Shown: positions 36,406-45,411, counted from the first letter of the stretch. The stretch is 64,000 nucleotides of DNA from Legionella birminghamensis (GCF_900452515.1 NZ_UGNW01000001.1:992001-1056000); one strand, 5' to 3'. Numbers and translations are program-made. The notes: generated by a model not told the origin, from the sequence alone.

Positions 36406-36972
36406 ATGAAAAATACCGTGTCATTTATCACCGGTTGTCTCTTACTGGCTGGTTTGGGTTCAGCATTTGCTGATACCGCTATCATCAAAACGTCTCAGGG
36501 AACAATTACTTGTGAGCTGTTTACAGAACAAGCTCCCAATACGGTTGCCAACTTTGAAGGTCTGGCAACAGGTTCAAAGGAATTTAAAGATCCTAAAACA
36601 GGGGAAATGGTTAAACGCCCTTATTATGATGGTTTAACATTTCATCGTGTGATTGCTGGTTTTATGATCCAGGGCGGCGATCCCCTTGGTGACGGTACTG
36701 GCGGCCCTGGATATCAATTTGATAATGAGAATACCAATGCCAGTTTTGACAAGCCAGGAGTTCTTGCTATGGCTAATGCGGGCCCAAATACGAATGGCAG
36801 CCAATTCTTCATCACCGTAGCGCCAACACCAAGCCTTCAAGGCAGCTATAATGTTTTCGGCCAAGTGACTTCCGGCCAGGATGTTGCCGACAAGATTAGT
36901 CAAGTACAGACAGACGCACAGGACAAACCGGTTACCCCTGTCATTATTGAAAGCATTACTATTCAAAAATAA
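36406..36972 (+). CDS. Periplasmic cyclophilin-type peptidyl-prolyl isomerase
   Basis: A 188-residue cyclophilin with a signal peptide (MKNTVSFITGCLLLAGLGSA, cleavage before DTAIIKTSQG). The catalytic fold is intact: FHRVIAGFMIQGGDPLGDGTG (catalytic Arg in FHR), LAMANAGPNTNGSQFFITV and VFGQVTSGQDVADKI. It accelerates proline isomerisation during periplasmic or outer-membrane protein folding (PpiA type). I started at 36406 with AGGAA upstream; an in-frame ATG at 36373 would add 11 residues before the signal peptide. It lies directly downstream of the FadL-type gene but beyond its terminator. Confidence 0.92.
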   Translation: MKNTVSFITGCLLLAGLGSAFADTAIIKTSQGTITCELFTEQAPNTVANFEGLATGSKEFKDPKTGEMVKRPYYDGLTFHRVIAGFMIQGGDPLGDGTGGPGYQFDNENTNASFDKPGVLAMANAGPNTNGSQFFITVAPTPSLQGSYNVFGQVTSGQDVADKISQVQTDAQDKPVTPVIIESITIQK

Positions 36973-37321
36973 ATTTATTGGCAAAATCACATATCATTCG
37001 CATTCGATAAATTTTACTTCAGGTTGTTGTCAATTTGCTACTTACTGCGGCTCGTCCGCAGTCCCCCCCTTAGTTGGGATTATTTGTATTCCTTTAAAAT
37101 TTGTGAGTTATACCTAACATTAGAGCAATACTTCTTCCTAAAGCGCCTCATTATATTGGAGATTGTGAAAGCTGCTTTGTTTCGCGTTAATGATAAGTAC
37201 ATTCCAAAAAAATATGCATTAACCAATGTCAATCAGGCATAAGCTCGAAATCCATTTTCCGAATGAAGTTGGCATATACTAATAATCATAATGTTCATTG
37301 TTTACCTAACTCCGGATTGCC
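36973..37321. other. Intergenic region with one short hairpin
   Basis: A 349-base AT-rich gap. The only structure is a six-base stem CTGCGG/CCGCAG at 37045-37061 with loop CTCGT and no T run. Short open frames here lack ribosome sites. I see no further gene; the promoter of the gene at 37322 must lie within. Confidence 0.4.
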
Positions 37322-38887
37322 ATGGCTAAATTTAGAAATTTATCTGGTGAGCAGCTGCAAAAAAAGCTCCAGAGAGACAATGTTGATTGCAATCCTATTT
37401 CAACGGGTATGTTTTACAAAATAGTTCCTGTTAAAGACAAAAAGATGCCTTTAAAAAGTCTTTATAAAAATCAGACAAGTGATTTGTTTCTAGCTGGTGT
37501 TAATAATCTAAGAAATGAACATATGCCCCGAATAGTGGATGCGCTAACAAAGTTAAAAACTAACGGTATACTTGAACGCCCGCCTGAGTCGAACACCGGT
37601 GCTGCATTAAAATTTCATGTTAACATTAATAGTATTGCTAATCTGGATGAAAAAGTTTTATGGGGTTTAATAGACCTATTAAATAAGAAAGCTAAAGCCA
37701 ATAATAATATGAATTTTGATTTCAAAATTGTTAATCCTGAAGAGCATGGCAATAATCGTTTTAAAGATACTGATCAGCTGACTATTTATTTTGATGCGTA
37801 TTCCTCAGTCTCTGATATGCTGGCGTTATCAGAAGATATCAATAATTATTTACAGGCTAATTTAACCGAAAATAAAACCCCTCTGGGACCTAACGATAAA
37901 TTTGGTTTTAATTCATTCGTCTCAGTGCGTTTTGATACCTGCAGAGCTACAACTGGTTATGCTGTTTATTCCTTTTTTGATAATGAGCTAGCTAAATTCT
38001 TCGAGAAATATCAAGCTGAACCGCAGGTTTTAAGTAATTTACCGGCCTGTGCTTTTGAAGCGGTATTTAATAATGTCATTTTTTCTAAACAAATTACCGA
38101 TTTAAATTTTCAAAACGGTGAGGCATTAAGTCCGAGAGATAGTGCTATAGTACAAAATGAATTCGTTAAAATGCTGAAAAATCCCTATGATTACATTGCC
38201 GGCTCTCCAAAAATTTGTCAGGAAGGCCGTGATCTATTCAGTTCCGTACAGGACTTTAGTTATGATTTTAGTCAACTCAATAATACCCTGGGAGTTGAAA
38301 AGCATCTGGAAATTGAATTGCAACGCCTGGCTTGTCTTGGTTTACCAGAGGAACTTGTTGCGGCAAAGAAGGAAGAAATGAAACTGGCTGCAGAAGCACG
38401 TTATAATGAAATAAAAGCTAATGCGGGTAAACTGAATGATAGCCAGGGAAAATTTGAGCAGTCATTGCAGGAAATAGCAATGAGCGTAAAAGCTTTAGAA
38501 AAATCAGATCCTAAGGCTGCAAAAGATGCTAATAATTTTTATAAGGCGGTTATAATTAAGTACCATGAGTTTAAAAAAACGGGAGATTTATCCGAATTTA
38601 AAAATTTTTGCCAACAACGTATTAAATATTATAATGATTCTGAAAATTCTAACTTGGCAGGAAAGGCTTCATGGAAACAAATTTTATTAAAAATACTTCC
38701 TTTTTTAAATCGCCTTGATTACTTCTCATCTAAACAAAAACAATCCGAAACAACTGAAAATAAATCAACTTCCATTGTAGGCATGAATAAGTTTAAAAAA
38801 GCCCTTTTGGCGTTTAAACAAGAAAGTATCCCCGCTGCAAAAGAAATGGACTCAGCAAAGGTTTCCTCTGAGCTTAAACTGAATTAG
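37322..38887 (+). CDS. Orphan protein, candidate effector
   Basis: A 521-residue protein of unknown function. The first 300 residues are mixed alpha/beta: ALKFHVNINSIANLDEKVLWGL near 98, then QLTIYFDAYSSVSDMLALSE near 155 and GFNSFVSVRFDTCRATTGYA near 195. This order (strand, helix, strand, then a Gly-rich segment) recalls HopA1-type effector domains, but I could not confirm it. From ~340 the chain is helical and Lys/Glu-rich. The C-terminus AAKEMDSAKVSSELKLN is mildly acidic-hydrophobic. No signal peptide. Codon use is very AT-rich. Dot/Icm export is possible. Confidence 0.55.
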   Translation: MAKFRNLSGEQLQKKLQRDNVDCNPISTGMFYKIVPVKDKKMPLKSLYKNQTSDLFLAGVNNLRNEHMPRIVDALTKLKTNGILERPPESNTGAALKFHVNINSIANLDEKVLWGLIDLLNKKAKANNNMNFDFKIVNPEEHGNNRFKDTDQLTIYFDAYSSVSDMLALSEDINNYLQANLTENKTPLGPNDKFGFNSFVSVRFDTCRATTGYAVYSFFDNELAKFFEKYQAEPQVLSNLPACAFEAVFNNVIFSKQITDLNFQNGEALSPRDSAIVQNEFVKMLKNPYDYIAGSPKICQEGRDLFSSVQDFSYDFSQLNNTLGVEKHLEIELQRLACLGLPEELVAAKKEEMKLAAEARYNEIKANAGKLNDSQGKFEQSLQEIAMSVKALEKSDPKAAKDANNFYKAVIIKYHEFKKTGDLSEFKNFCQQRIKYYNDSENSNLAGKASWKQILLKILPFLNRLDYFSSKQKQSETTENKSTSIVGMNKFKKALLAFKQESIPAAKEMDSAKVSSELKLN

Positions 38888-38946
38888 TTTTGCTTAATCT
38901 GACTCAAGCATTGAAACCCAGGCTGGAATGAATAATAAAATTTATA

Positions 38947-39360
38947 CTATTCTCGGCTGATCGTAGTGTTTAATCTCTCTAAAAGGCATTTAATTTTGTG
39001 TTTCTCATCTTCTGTAAAGCCGCTTAACGCAAATTTATTTAGCTCATAAGCACATTTTTCAATTATTTTTTGAGCATTTCGTCCTTTTTCGGTCAGCCTG
39101 ATTTCAATGGCACGCCTGTCTGTGGTACTTCGAGTTCTTATAATCAAGCCGTCACGTTCCATGCGATCGAGCGTTCTAACTGCGGTGGGTTGTTCGATGC
39201 CAATCTGTTTATGCATTTCAGATTGAGTCAAACCATCTTGTTGATAAAGAGCCATGAGGAAATAGGTATACGCATCAGTAAGACCATAGGGCTTCAGTAG
39301 CTCATTGGCTTTTTTAATTAACAATCGACTGGCTTTCTTAATGAGGGTAGATGGGTACAT
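38947..39360 (-). CDS. MarR-family transcriptional regulator
   Basis: A 137-residue MarR-type repressor. The winged helix is evident: DGLTQSEMHKQIGIEQPTAV, then RTLDRMERDGLIIRTRSTTDRRAIEIRLTEKGRNA, with the DxRA wing (TDRRAIEIRL). It is divergent from the phzF-type operon with an 11-bp inverted repeat between them, so it probably represses that operon and itself. The ligand is unknown. Confidence 0.88.
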   Translation of the reverse strand: MYPSTLIKKASRLLIKKANELLKPYGLTDAYTYFLMALYQQDGLTQSEMHKQIGIEQPTAVRTLDRMERDGLIIRTRSTTDRRAIEIRLTEKGRNAQKIIEKCAYELNKFALSGFTEDEKHKIKCLLERLNTTISRE

Positions 39361-39372
39361 TTTTTATTGTCC

Positions 39373-39413
39373 ATTTTACATAGCTTGCTATATATTACCA
39401 AACTATGTAAAAT
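39373..39413. promoter_or_regulatory. Putative MarR operator and operon promoter
   Basis: A perfect 11-bp inverted repeat, ATTTTACATAG at 39373-39383 and CTATGTAAAAT at 39403-39413, encloses the smaller palindrome ATAGC-TT-GCTAT (39380-39391). A promoter TTGCTA (39386-39391), 16 bases, TAAAAT (39408-39413) overlaps it and reads into the phzF-type gene. Repressor binding would block RNA polymerase directly. Confidence 0.6.
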
Positions 39414-39443
39414 TAATCTAGTTTCACTCACCATGAGGTTTGC

Positions 39444-40262
39444 ATGATTAAACAATCCATTTTCCAGGTAGATGCTTTTACCTCAACCTTGTACACAGGG
39501 AATCCTGCTGCTGTTTGCCCCTTAGAATACTGGCTCGATGATACTGTTATGCAGCTGATTGCACGGGAAAACAATTTATCTGAAACAGCATTTATTGTCC
39601 GCGATAACAAGAATTACGAAATACGCTGGTTTACACCTAACACAGAAGTGGATCTGTGTGGTCATGCTACATTAGCTAGCGCTTTTGTTTTATTCGAGGT
39701 GTTAGGACATCAAGAGCAGACAATTGTTTTTAATAGTAAAAGTGGACCATTAACAGTGAAGAAAGAAGAAGATCTATTAATAATGGATTTTCCCGGACTA
39801 GGTTTTACAAAAGTAGAACCGAACGCTCAACTTATTGAAGCCATAGGGTTAATTCCAGTTGAGGTCTACCAAAGTCAATTTGACATGTTATGTATTTTCA
39901 ACGATGCGCTGTCAATTAGAAATGCCAAGCCTGATCTAAATGCGCTGGCAGCTATGTCATGCCGAGGTATTATTTTATCGTCACCAGGGGTAGAATCTGA
40001 TGTATATTCAAGGTGTTTTTATCCGGGTTGTGATGTTCCTGAAGATCCAGTAACTGGTTCCGCACATTGTGTCATTGCCCCTTATTGGTGTCATCGCCTC
40101 AATAAGAAAAAGATTCATGCGCGTCAGGGCGGTAACCGTCAAGGAGAACTTTGGTGTGAAATGAATCAGGATAGGGTCATCTTGTCGGGTTATAGTCAAC
40201 TGTATTTGCAAGGTGAGATTTACGTTCCTGTGGTTCAGAAGGAGGTTGTTCATGACCTTTAA
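39444..40262 (+). CDS. PhzF-family isomerase
   Basis: A 272-residue protein of the PhzF/diaminopimelate-epimerase-like fold. Motifs: FQVDAFTSTLYTGNPAAVCP at the N-terminus, NNLSETAFIV (with the catalytic Glu), VDLCGHATLASAFVLFE and PVTGSAHCVIAPYW at the second half. No phenazine genes are near, so it acts on some other substrate, perhaps an amino-acid derivative, given its neighbours. GAGG at 39435-39438 serves the ATG. The next gene overlaps its end by 11 bases, indicating an operon. Confidence 0.88.
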   Translation: MIKQSIFQVDAFTSTLYTGNPAAVCPLEYWLDDTVMQLIARENNLSETAFIVRDNKNYEIRWFTPNTEVDLCGHATLASAFVLFEVLGHQEQTIVFNSKSGPLTVKKEEDLLIMDFPGLGFTKVEPNAQLIEAIGLIPVEVYQSQFDMLCIFNDALSIRNAKPDLNALAAMSCRGIILSSPGVESDVYSRCFYPGCDVPEDPVTGSAHCVIAPYWCHRLNKKKIHARQGGNRQGELWCEMNQDRVILSGYSQLYLQGEIYVPVVQKEVVHDL

Positions 40263-41220
40263 ACTACTATCGCTTTCAGAAGTGAAGCAAAGTATTACCA
40301 TGGCTGAAGCCATTGACAGTATGGAAAGGGCTTTTATCCAACTGGCACAACAGAAAGCGATCTTGCCTTTGCGAACGGGTATTCCAGTAGGAGAAAATGG
40401 GTTGACACTGACTATGCCTGCTTATTTATCGGACGAAAAAATATTGGGTTTAAAGGTGGTGTCGGTGTTTCCTGATAATGTCCGAGAGAGTAAGCCTGCA
40501 ATTAATGGCACTATTTTACTGCTTAATGCTGCAACGGGTGAGCCGCTTATGTTGATGGATGCTGCTTATTTAACAGCCCTTCGTACGGGTGCGGTTTCTG
40601 GTTTGGCAACAAAATATTTTTCACGTGATTTGCCATCCACTGTAACCATCGTAGGGGCAGGAGTACAGGCTGCCACTCAGCTTGAAGCAGTTGCTGCTGT
40701 CCGTCAGATCGAACGAGTATTTGTGTGGTCACGGAATTTAAAAAGCGCACATAAATTCGCCAGGGAAATGGAGGCTTTCTACAATATTGATATTTGTGAG
40801 CAATTATCTCCTGCCTTAAAAAAATCGGATATCATTTGTACCGCAACAGCAAGTACAGAGCCACTGGTTGATCTTCAGGATCTCCAGCCCCATGCACATA
40901 TTAATGCAATTGGTTCGCATCATCCCTCTATGCAAGAAATAAGCGGAGAGGTGCTTCAAAAAGCGATGCTGATAGTAGATCAAACAGAGGCAGCTATGAA
41001 AGAAGCCGGTGAAATTATTAATGCGGTTGAGCAACAAAAGATTCAAAAAGAATCGCTCATTGAATTGGGTTCCTGGTTGCTCAATAAAGTACCTCAGGCT
41101 CAAGAAAAGCTTACTGTATTTAAATCGGTTGGTCTTGCGGTTCAGGATTTGGCGGTCGCTCAAGTTGTCTATCAAAATGCTTTAAAAAATAATCTCGGTT
41201 CTGTTTTTAAGCTTAATTAA
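40252..41220 (+). CDS. Ornithine cyclodeaminase / mu-crystallin family protein
   Basis: A 322-residue NAD(P)-dependent enzyme of the ornithine cyclodeaminase family. Visible are the Rossmann fold VTIVGAGVQAATQLEAVAAV near residue 131, LGLKVVSVFPDN, LTALRTGAVSGLATKYF and the later HINAIGSHHPSMQEI. Members include ornithine cyclodeaminase, alanine dehydrogenase and pyrroline/piperideine-2-carboxylate reductases; the sequence does not decide among them. AAGGAGG at 40239-40245 fixes the ATG at 40252, which overlaps the upstream stop. It is the middle gene of a three-gene operon. Confidence 0.87.
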   Translation: MTFKLLSLSEVKQSITMAEAIDSMERAFIQLAQQKAILPLRTGIPVGENGLTLTMPAYLSDEKILGLKVVSVFPDNVRESKPAINGTILLLNAATGEPLMLMDAAYLTALRTGAVSGLATKYFSRDLPSTVTIVGAGVQAATQLEAVAAVRQIERVFVWSRNLKSAHKFAREMEAFYNIDICEQLSPALKKSDIICTATASTEPLVDLQDLQPHAHINAIGSHHPSMQEISGEVLQKAMLIVDQTEAAMKEAGEIINAVEQQKIQKESLIELGSWLLNKVPQAQEKLTVFKSVGLAVQDLAVAQVVYQNALKNNLGSVFKLN

Positions 41221-41232
41221 CTAGGATAATCG

Positions 41233-42162
41233 ATGCAGCCCTTACATATTCAAACACCACTTATCGAGTCGCAATTATTAAAGAATAAATTCAATAAACG
41301 GGTCTATTTTAAACTGGAATGTTTGCAACCGCCTGGTTCGTTTAAATTACGGGGAATAGGCTTGTTATGCCAGCAAGAATTACAGCGAGGTGCAAAGGCT
41401 TTTGTTGCCTCATCTGGTGGCAATGCCGGTATTGCAGTCGCTTATTGCGGGATGAAACTAGATATCCCTGCTACTGTTTTTATTCCTTCCTCCAGCAACC
41501 CGGTTTATATTGATGCAATAGAATCGTATGGTGCAAAAGTGGTGGTAGCGGGACAGGTATGGGATGAAGCGCACCAGGCCGCATTAAAATTTGCTAAACA
41601 GCATCAAGCCGCTTATATCCCACCTTTTGATCATCCTGCTTTGTGGAAAGGACATGCTTCGATGATTACAGAAGCTGTTCAACAAGGACTAACAAAACCC
41701 GATGCAATTATCCTGTCTGTTGGTGGCGGTGGTCTTGCATGCGGGGTTCTGGAAGGAATGCATCAACAGGGGTGGGAGAATGTGCCGCTCATCGCAGTTG
41801 AAACAAAAGGGGCTGATGCCTTTGCCCAATCTGTAAAGGCAAATAAATTAATAACCTTAGACGCTATCACTAGTAAAGCAACCAGTTTAGGTGCAAAACG
41901 AATTGCGCAAAAATTAATGGATTGGACAGCAATTCATAAAATAGAGAATATTGTGGTTACGGATGACGAAGCAGAGCAAGCATGTTGGAATTTCGCGCGC
42001 GAGCAGCGAATTTTGCTGGAGTTATCCAGCGGTGCTTCATTGTCTGTAGTTTACAACAATCATCCCATTCTTTCTAAGGCTGAATCAATTTTGGTTATTG
42101 TTTGCGGCGGGATAAATACCACCCATCTAGTCAATAATCCCAGCTTTTTTAAAGCTGTCTAA
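41233..42162 (+). CDS. Serine/threonine dehydratase-like PLP enzyme
   Basis: A 309-residue fold-type II PLP enzyme. Motifs: QPPGSFKLRGIGLL with the PLP Lys near residue 38, SSGGNAGIAVAYCG binding the phosphate, and LSVGGGGLACGVLEGM, typical of L-serine/L-threonine dehydratases. No ACT domain, so it is the catabolic type. Third gene of the operon, 12 bases after its neighbour. The 3' end overlaps the convergent HEPN gene by 36 bases. Together the operon looks like a small amino-acid conversion pathway releasing 2-oxo acids and ammonia. Confidence 0.86.
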   Translation: MQPLHIQTPLIESQLLKNKFNKRVYFKLECLQPPGSFKLRGIGLLCQQELQRGAKAFVASSGGNAGIAVAYCGMKLDIPATVFIPSSSNPVYIDAIESYGAKVVVAGQVWDEAHQAALKFAKQHQAAYIPPFDHPALWKGHASMITEAVQQGLTKPDAIILSVGGGGLACGVLEGMHQQGWENVPLIAVETKGADAFAQSVKANKLITLDAITSKATSLGAKRIAQKLMDWTAIHKIENIVVTDDEAEQACWNFAREQRILLELSSGASLSVVYNNHPILSKAESILVIVCGGINTTHLVNNPSFFKAV

Positions 42163-42549
42163 CAATGCTTCTGCCTGAGCAACACAGGCTATTGCTGTGC
42201 TCTCAGGAATAATATCTCCTGAGTAATCAGCAATATTGCGTTGTTTACGCATCGCATCCAGTATAATAACTGTTTTTATATCCGTACCTAAAGTTTGGGG
42301 TAATAACTGAATCATCGTCTGATGATGACCTGGCTTAGATGTTAAGGTTCTAAATCCCCTGGCTTGGAGCGCTGCATTTGCTAATTGCATTATGGCCTTA
42401 TAAGCTGCGTCAAAACGGTTTTCAGCGCTAACCAAGTCAATTTTTGAATCTGCAATATTGCGCTCAGCAGCATGCACAAGCCGTTTTATTGCGTTGGGAT
42501 CAGATGGTATCTTTTCAAGACTGATACCTATTAAGTTATCCAAGGTCAT
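42127..42549 (-). CDS. HEPN-domain protein of an MNT-HEPN pair
   Basis: A 140-residue helical protein with HEPN features: RLVHAAERNIADSKIDLVSA, YKAIMQLANAALQARGFRT, GHHQTMIQLLPQTLG and MRKQRNIADYSGDII. The RNxxDY signature replaces the RxxxxH RNase motif seen in many HEPN toxins, as in HEPN proteins paired with nucleotidyltransferases. It starts inside the end of the upstream nucleotidyltransferase gene (14-base overlap), so translation is coupled. The likely role is a toxin or regulated RNase partner; the missing canonical His leaves activity open. Confidence 0.75.
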   Translation of the reverse strand: MTLDNLIGISLEKIPSDPNAIKRLVHAAERNIADSKIDLVSAENRFDAAYKAIMQLANAALQARGFRTLTSKPGHHQTMIQLLPQTLGTDIKTVIILDAMRKQRNIADYSGDIIPESTAIACVAQAEALLDSFKKAGIID

Positions 42550-43114
42550 TTTCTGTTCCTATGATAAATAGTTTAGGATTATTTAAAATCTCTTGGATGA
42601 AAAGTTCTTGTTTTTGTAAACATGCATTCCATTGTTCTCTTGAATATATTTTGGGGTTAATCTCTCGTCCTAAACTGATTTGAGCAGAATAAAGGGTGGT
42701 TACTATTTCTGTAAAGTCAATATCACCGATAACAAGTACATCGATGTCAGAGCCAAGATTCTCGGTCCCTTTTGCTACTGAACCAAAAATAAAAGCCACT
42801 TCAATTTTCTCAGCCAAGGGTGTTAGCAAATCAAATAAAACGTCCACCAAGCCAGACGTTTTTTTCAAAATGCTGGTAAGTTCGGGGTAAATCGATAATT
42901 TATGATTGGCTTGATAATAAACCTGATTACCACTGAGCTCGCGCAACAGTATGTTAGCCTTAGCTAGCTTGGACAACTCTCGATGAAGGGTGCCTGCTGC
43001 CGTATTTGTTAATCTTGCAATCTCACGGACATGATAACGCTTATCAGGATGTAGCAGTAAAAGTCCAAGTACACGCCGTCTGTATTCAGAAAATAATATG
43101 GAGGTATCTGACAT
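42536..43114 (-). CDS. Nucleotidyltransferase (MNT) with winged-helix N-terminus
   Basis: A 192-residue protein in two parts. Residues ~5-85 form a winged helix (RRVLGLLLLHPDKRYHVREI, then ARLTNTAAGTLHRELSKL). From ~95 follows a minimal nucleotidyltransferase, FIFGSVAKGTENLGSDIDVLVIG, with the GSx10DxD active site. In MNT-HEPN modules the transferase neutralises the HEPN partner by adding AMP; here the HTH suggests it also represses its own promoter. I used the ATG at 43114; a TTG at 43144 would add ten residues. Four AATAAGC copies lie upstream. Confidence 0.82.
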   Translation of the reverse strand: MSDTSILFSEYRRRVLGLLLLHPDKRYHVREIARLTNTAAGTLHRELSKLAKANILLRELSGNQVYYQANHKLSIYPELTSILKKTSGLVDVLFDLLTPLAEKIEVAFIFGSVAKGTENLGSDIDVLVIGDIDFTEIVTTLYSAQISLGREINPKIYSREQWNACLQKQELFIQEILNNPKLFIIGTENDLG

Positions 43115-43132
43115 AATCTTCAAGTGAAGCCA

Positions 43133-43292
43133 AATAAGCTTCAATCATAGCTCAATAAGCTACATCATTCAATTGGCATAAAATGGCTTCTTGAAGTGCT
43201 CCAATAAGCATAAGTATTCTCAAGTTTTCTTGCGTGGACGAGGTGACTTATTATAATAGATCTCTGGTGCCTAGGAAGCTCCTTCAATAAGC
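43133..43292. repeat. AATAAGC repeats upstream of the MNT-HEPN genes
   Basis: The heptamer AATAAGC occurs at 43133-43139, 43154-43160, 43203-43209 and 43286-43292, all in the same orientation; the first two lie within a 21-base imperfect repeat (AAATAAGCT and CAATAAGCT). They lie between the divergent MNT gene and the nitronate monooxygenase gene and may be operator sites of the MNT winged helix. Confidence 0.4.
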
Positions 43293-43345
43293 AGTGCGCC
43301 AGGTAATTAGAGAAGCGATCCATGCCATTAAAATAGAGGGAAATG

Positions 43346-44446
43346 ATGTTTAATCAAAAAACCACGGATTTTTGCAAGCAGCTTGATATAAGCTTGCCTA
43401 TTATTCAAGCACCAATGGCTGGTGGAATAACTACACCTGTTCTAATTAGGGAAGTGACCAAATACGGGGGGTTAGGTTCATTGCCGCTCGGTTATTTATC
43501 CCTGGAGGAAGCACAAGATGCAGTTTGTAAAACAAAGGCGCTCACATCCAAACCCTTTGCAGTAAACCTATTCATTCACAACGCTATAGCCTATCCTTCA
43601 AAAATACAGATTACAAAGATGCTGGAATATATAAACCAGCATCGTTTATCTCTTGGATTACCGCCCTTGCCTGAGATCCCATCATCCGTTGAACCGGATA
43701 ACGATGAGTTATTAGATATGCTCCTTAACGAGGGTATATCCATTATTAGTTTTACCTTTGGTATTTTAAGCCACACTACGATGAGAAAGCTGCTGGAAAA
43801 GAATATTTTTATTATAGGAACAGCCACAACTGTGCGGGAAGCGAAAGCACTTGAAGCCCTCGGCTGCCATGCGGTAATTGCCCAAGGGTATGAAGCAGGC
43901 GGGCATCGTGGAGGGGGCTTTCTAGAAGGCCAGGATGGTGGATTCATTGGAACCATGGCGCTTGTTCCCCAAATGGTGGATGCATTGACTATTCCGGTGA
44001 TTGCCAGCGGGGGTATCATGGATGGGCGCGGCATAGCTGCTGCATTCACTTTGGGTGCCAGCGCTGTTCAAATGGGTACTGCGTTTTTAACTTGCAAAGA
44101 AAGCAATGCTTCTCCTCTGCATAAGCAGATGATTTTGGATAGCCCGGCAGAGGGCACCTGCATCACCTCTATTTTTACAGGAAAGCCGGTTCGTAGTTTT
44201 AGAAATGAAATAGTTGATATGACAGAAAAAAATTTTAGAAATGAGGATTTACTTCCCTACCCTTTACAGCATCAGCTCACCAAAGAATTGAGGGCTCATG
44301 CCAATAAACTAGGCCGCACAGAATTGACTGGCCTATGGAGCGGGCAGGGCGCCCAATTAAGCCGTCCAATGTCTGTTGCGCATTTAATGGCTGTGCTTGA
44401 AAAAGAAACGGTTTCTGCGCTTTCTCAATTTAAAGGAATAAGTTGA
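43346..44446 (+). CDS. Nitronate monooxygenase-family flavoprotein
   Basis: A 366-residue FMN-dependent TIM-barrel protein of the 2-nitropropane dioxygenase family. Motifs: LPIIQAPMAGGITTPVLIRE at the N-terminus, AQGYEAGGHRGGGF (catalytic His) and IASGGIMDGRGIAAAFTLGA (FMN phosphate) with VQMGTAFLTCKES. It oxidises alkyl nitronates such as propionate 3-nitronate, so protects against such toxins, although relatives act as enoyl reductases. I prefer the second ATG (43346) because AGAGGG ends only two bases before the first (43343). Monocistronic. Confidence 0.88.
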   Translation: MFNQKTTDFCKQLDISLPIIQAPMAGGITTPVLIREVTKYGGLGSLPLGYLSLEEAQDAVCKTKALTSKPFAVNLFIHNAIAYPSKIQITKMLEYINQHRLSLGLPPLPEIPSSVEPDNDELLDMLLNEGISIISFTFGILSHTTMRKLLEKNIFIIGTATTVREAKALEALGCHAVIAQGYEAGGHRGGGFLEGQDGGFIGTMALVPQMVDALTIPVIASGGIMDGRGIAAAFTLGASAVQMGTAFLTCKESNASPLHKQMILDSPAEGTCITSIFTGKPVRSFRNEIVDMTEKNFRNEDLLPYPLQHQLTKELRAHANKLGRTELTGLWSGQGAQLSRPMSVAHLMAVLEKETVSALSQFKGIS

Positions 44447-44511
44447 AGACTTCGAATAGCGGCAAATGGAAGCCATACACTGCCTCAATTTGCCACTGCT
44501 ATCCAATGAGT

Positions 44512-45411
44512 TTAGTCAAGACCTAACTGAGCCCATTTATTTTTAGATTGTAATTTTTGGATGAAATCGCTAACCGTTTCTACTGATTGCCCAACAATTT
44601 CATCTGCTCGGGATGATTTGATGAATGCCCTGAGGGAATCCCCTAATTGGCCGTTCCTATACGTTGACAAATGTTGGGTTATATCTACATTCTCACCTTT
44701 TAATGCGCTTATCAAATCGTTAACAGCATCTCTTTTCTGGGTGAAACTCTTTTGGCCCGGGATAAAAAATGGGTAAAAGTATTCTTTCACCTGACCTTTT
44801 GAGTTGGTTACATTTTGCCGATTTCTTAAGTATGAACCCAGCAGGTCTTCCATTGCATGGTGTGCAGATCGGGTGTGATAATCCAGGTTAGAATCATCGT
44901 CAATTTCAATTTCCGGACACTCCAGATCATTTGAATGCTCAATGCAAAATTTAACCAGGCTGTTAATTTCCGCAGTTTTGGTTTTTAAATCAGGGAAAAA
45001 AACAGCTTTTTTGGAACTGCTTATCACTGGGTACTCAAAAGTAAAAAAACGAGAGTTAAAAGCATCAGGCAGATTTCGTAATGCTTCTTGGCCAATCAGA
45101 TATATGGCTTCTATTTCAGTGTGTTTCTCTTTTACGTTTTTAAATACCAGATTAGTAAGCCATTGAGGATAAAGTCTGAATTTACTGTTGTAATAATATT
45201 TCCAGTCATCCCTTTTGAATGCAAGAATTACCCCCCCCATGAGCAGAGCTATCATTTTAGCTTGTTTATCGGTTTCATGGCTGTATCTTAATCTTGCAAA
45301 TTCGTTGCGCATTGCAAATAGAGTAGATTTGGCTTCTGCACTTATATTGGAATTGCGAACCTCTGTACCCCCTACCAGGGTATCAAGTAATTCCAGTGTA
45401 TTGTGTTTCAT
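44512..45411 (-). CDS. Orphan protein
   Basis: A 299-residue protein without signal peptide that I do not recognise. It opens with a helical part (ISAEAKSTLFAMRNEFARLR), has a short hydrophobic helix (QAKMIALLMGGVILAFKRDD) near residue 55 and a mixed middle rich in aromatics (NSRFFTFEYPVISSSKKAVFF). The acidic run CPEIEIDDDSNLDYH lies near 170. The ribosome site is weak. Upstream, the gap 45412-45597 carries decayed repeats. It could be a Dot/Icm substrate, but its C-terminus has no acidic block. Confidence 0.5.
   Translation of the reverse strand: MKHNTLELLDTLVGGTEVRNSNISAEAKSTLFAMRNEFARLRYSHETDKQAKMIALLMGGVILAFKRDDWKYYYNSKFRLYPQWLTNLVFKNVKEKHTEIEAIYLIGQEALRNLPDAFNSRFFTFEYPVISSSKKAVFFPDLKTKTAEINSLVKFCIEHSNDLECPEIEIDDDSNLDYHTRSAHHAMEDLLGSYLRNRQNVTNSKGQVKEYFYPFFIPGQKSFTQKRDAVNDLISALKGENVDITQHLSTYRNGQLGDSLRAFIKSSRADEIVGQSVETVSDFIQKLQSKNKWAQLGLD

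Noticed and set aside
37045-37061. A transcription terminator after the cyclophilin gene
   Set aside because: Six-base stem, no T run and about 70 bases after the stop; recorded only as a hairpin.
39444-40262. A phenazine biosynthesis cluster
   Set aside because: Only the PhzF-type isomerase is present, with none of phzA-G partners; the neighbours point to amino-acid chemistry.
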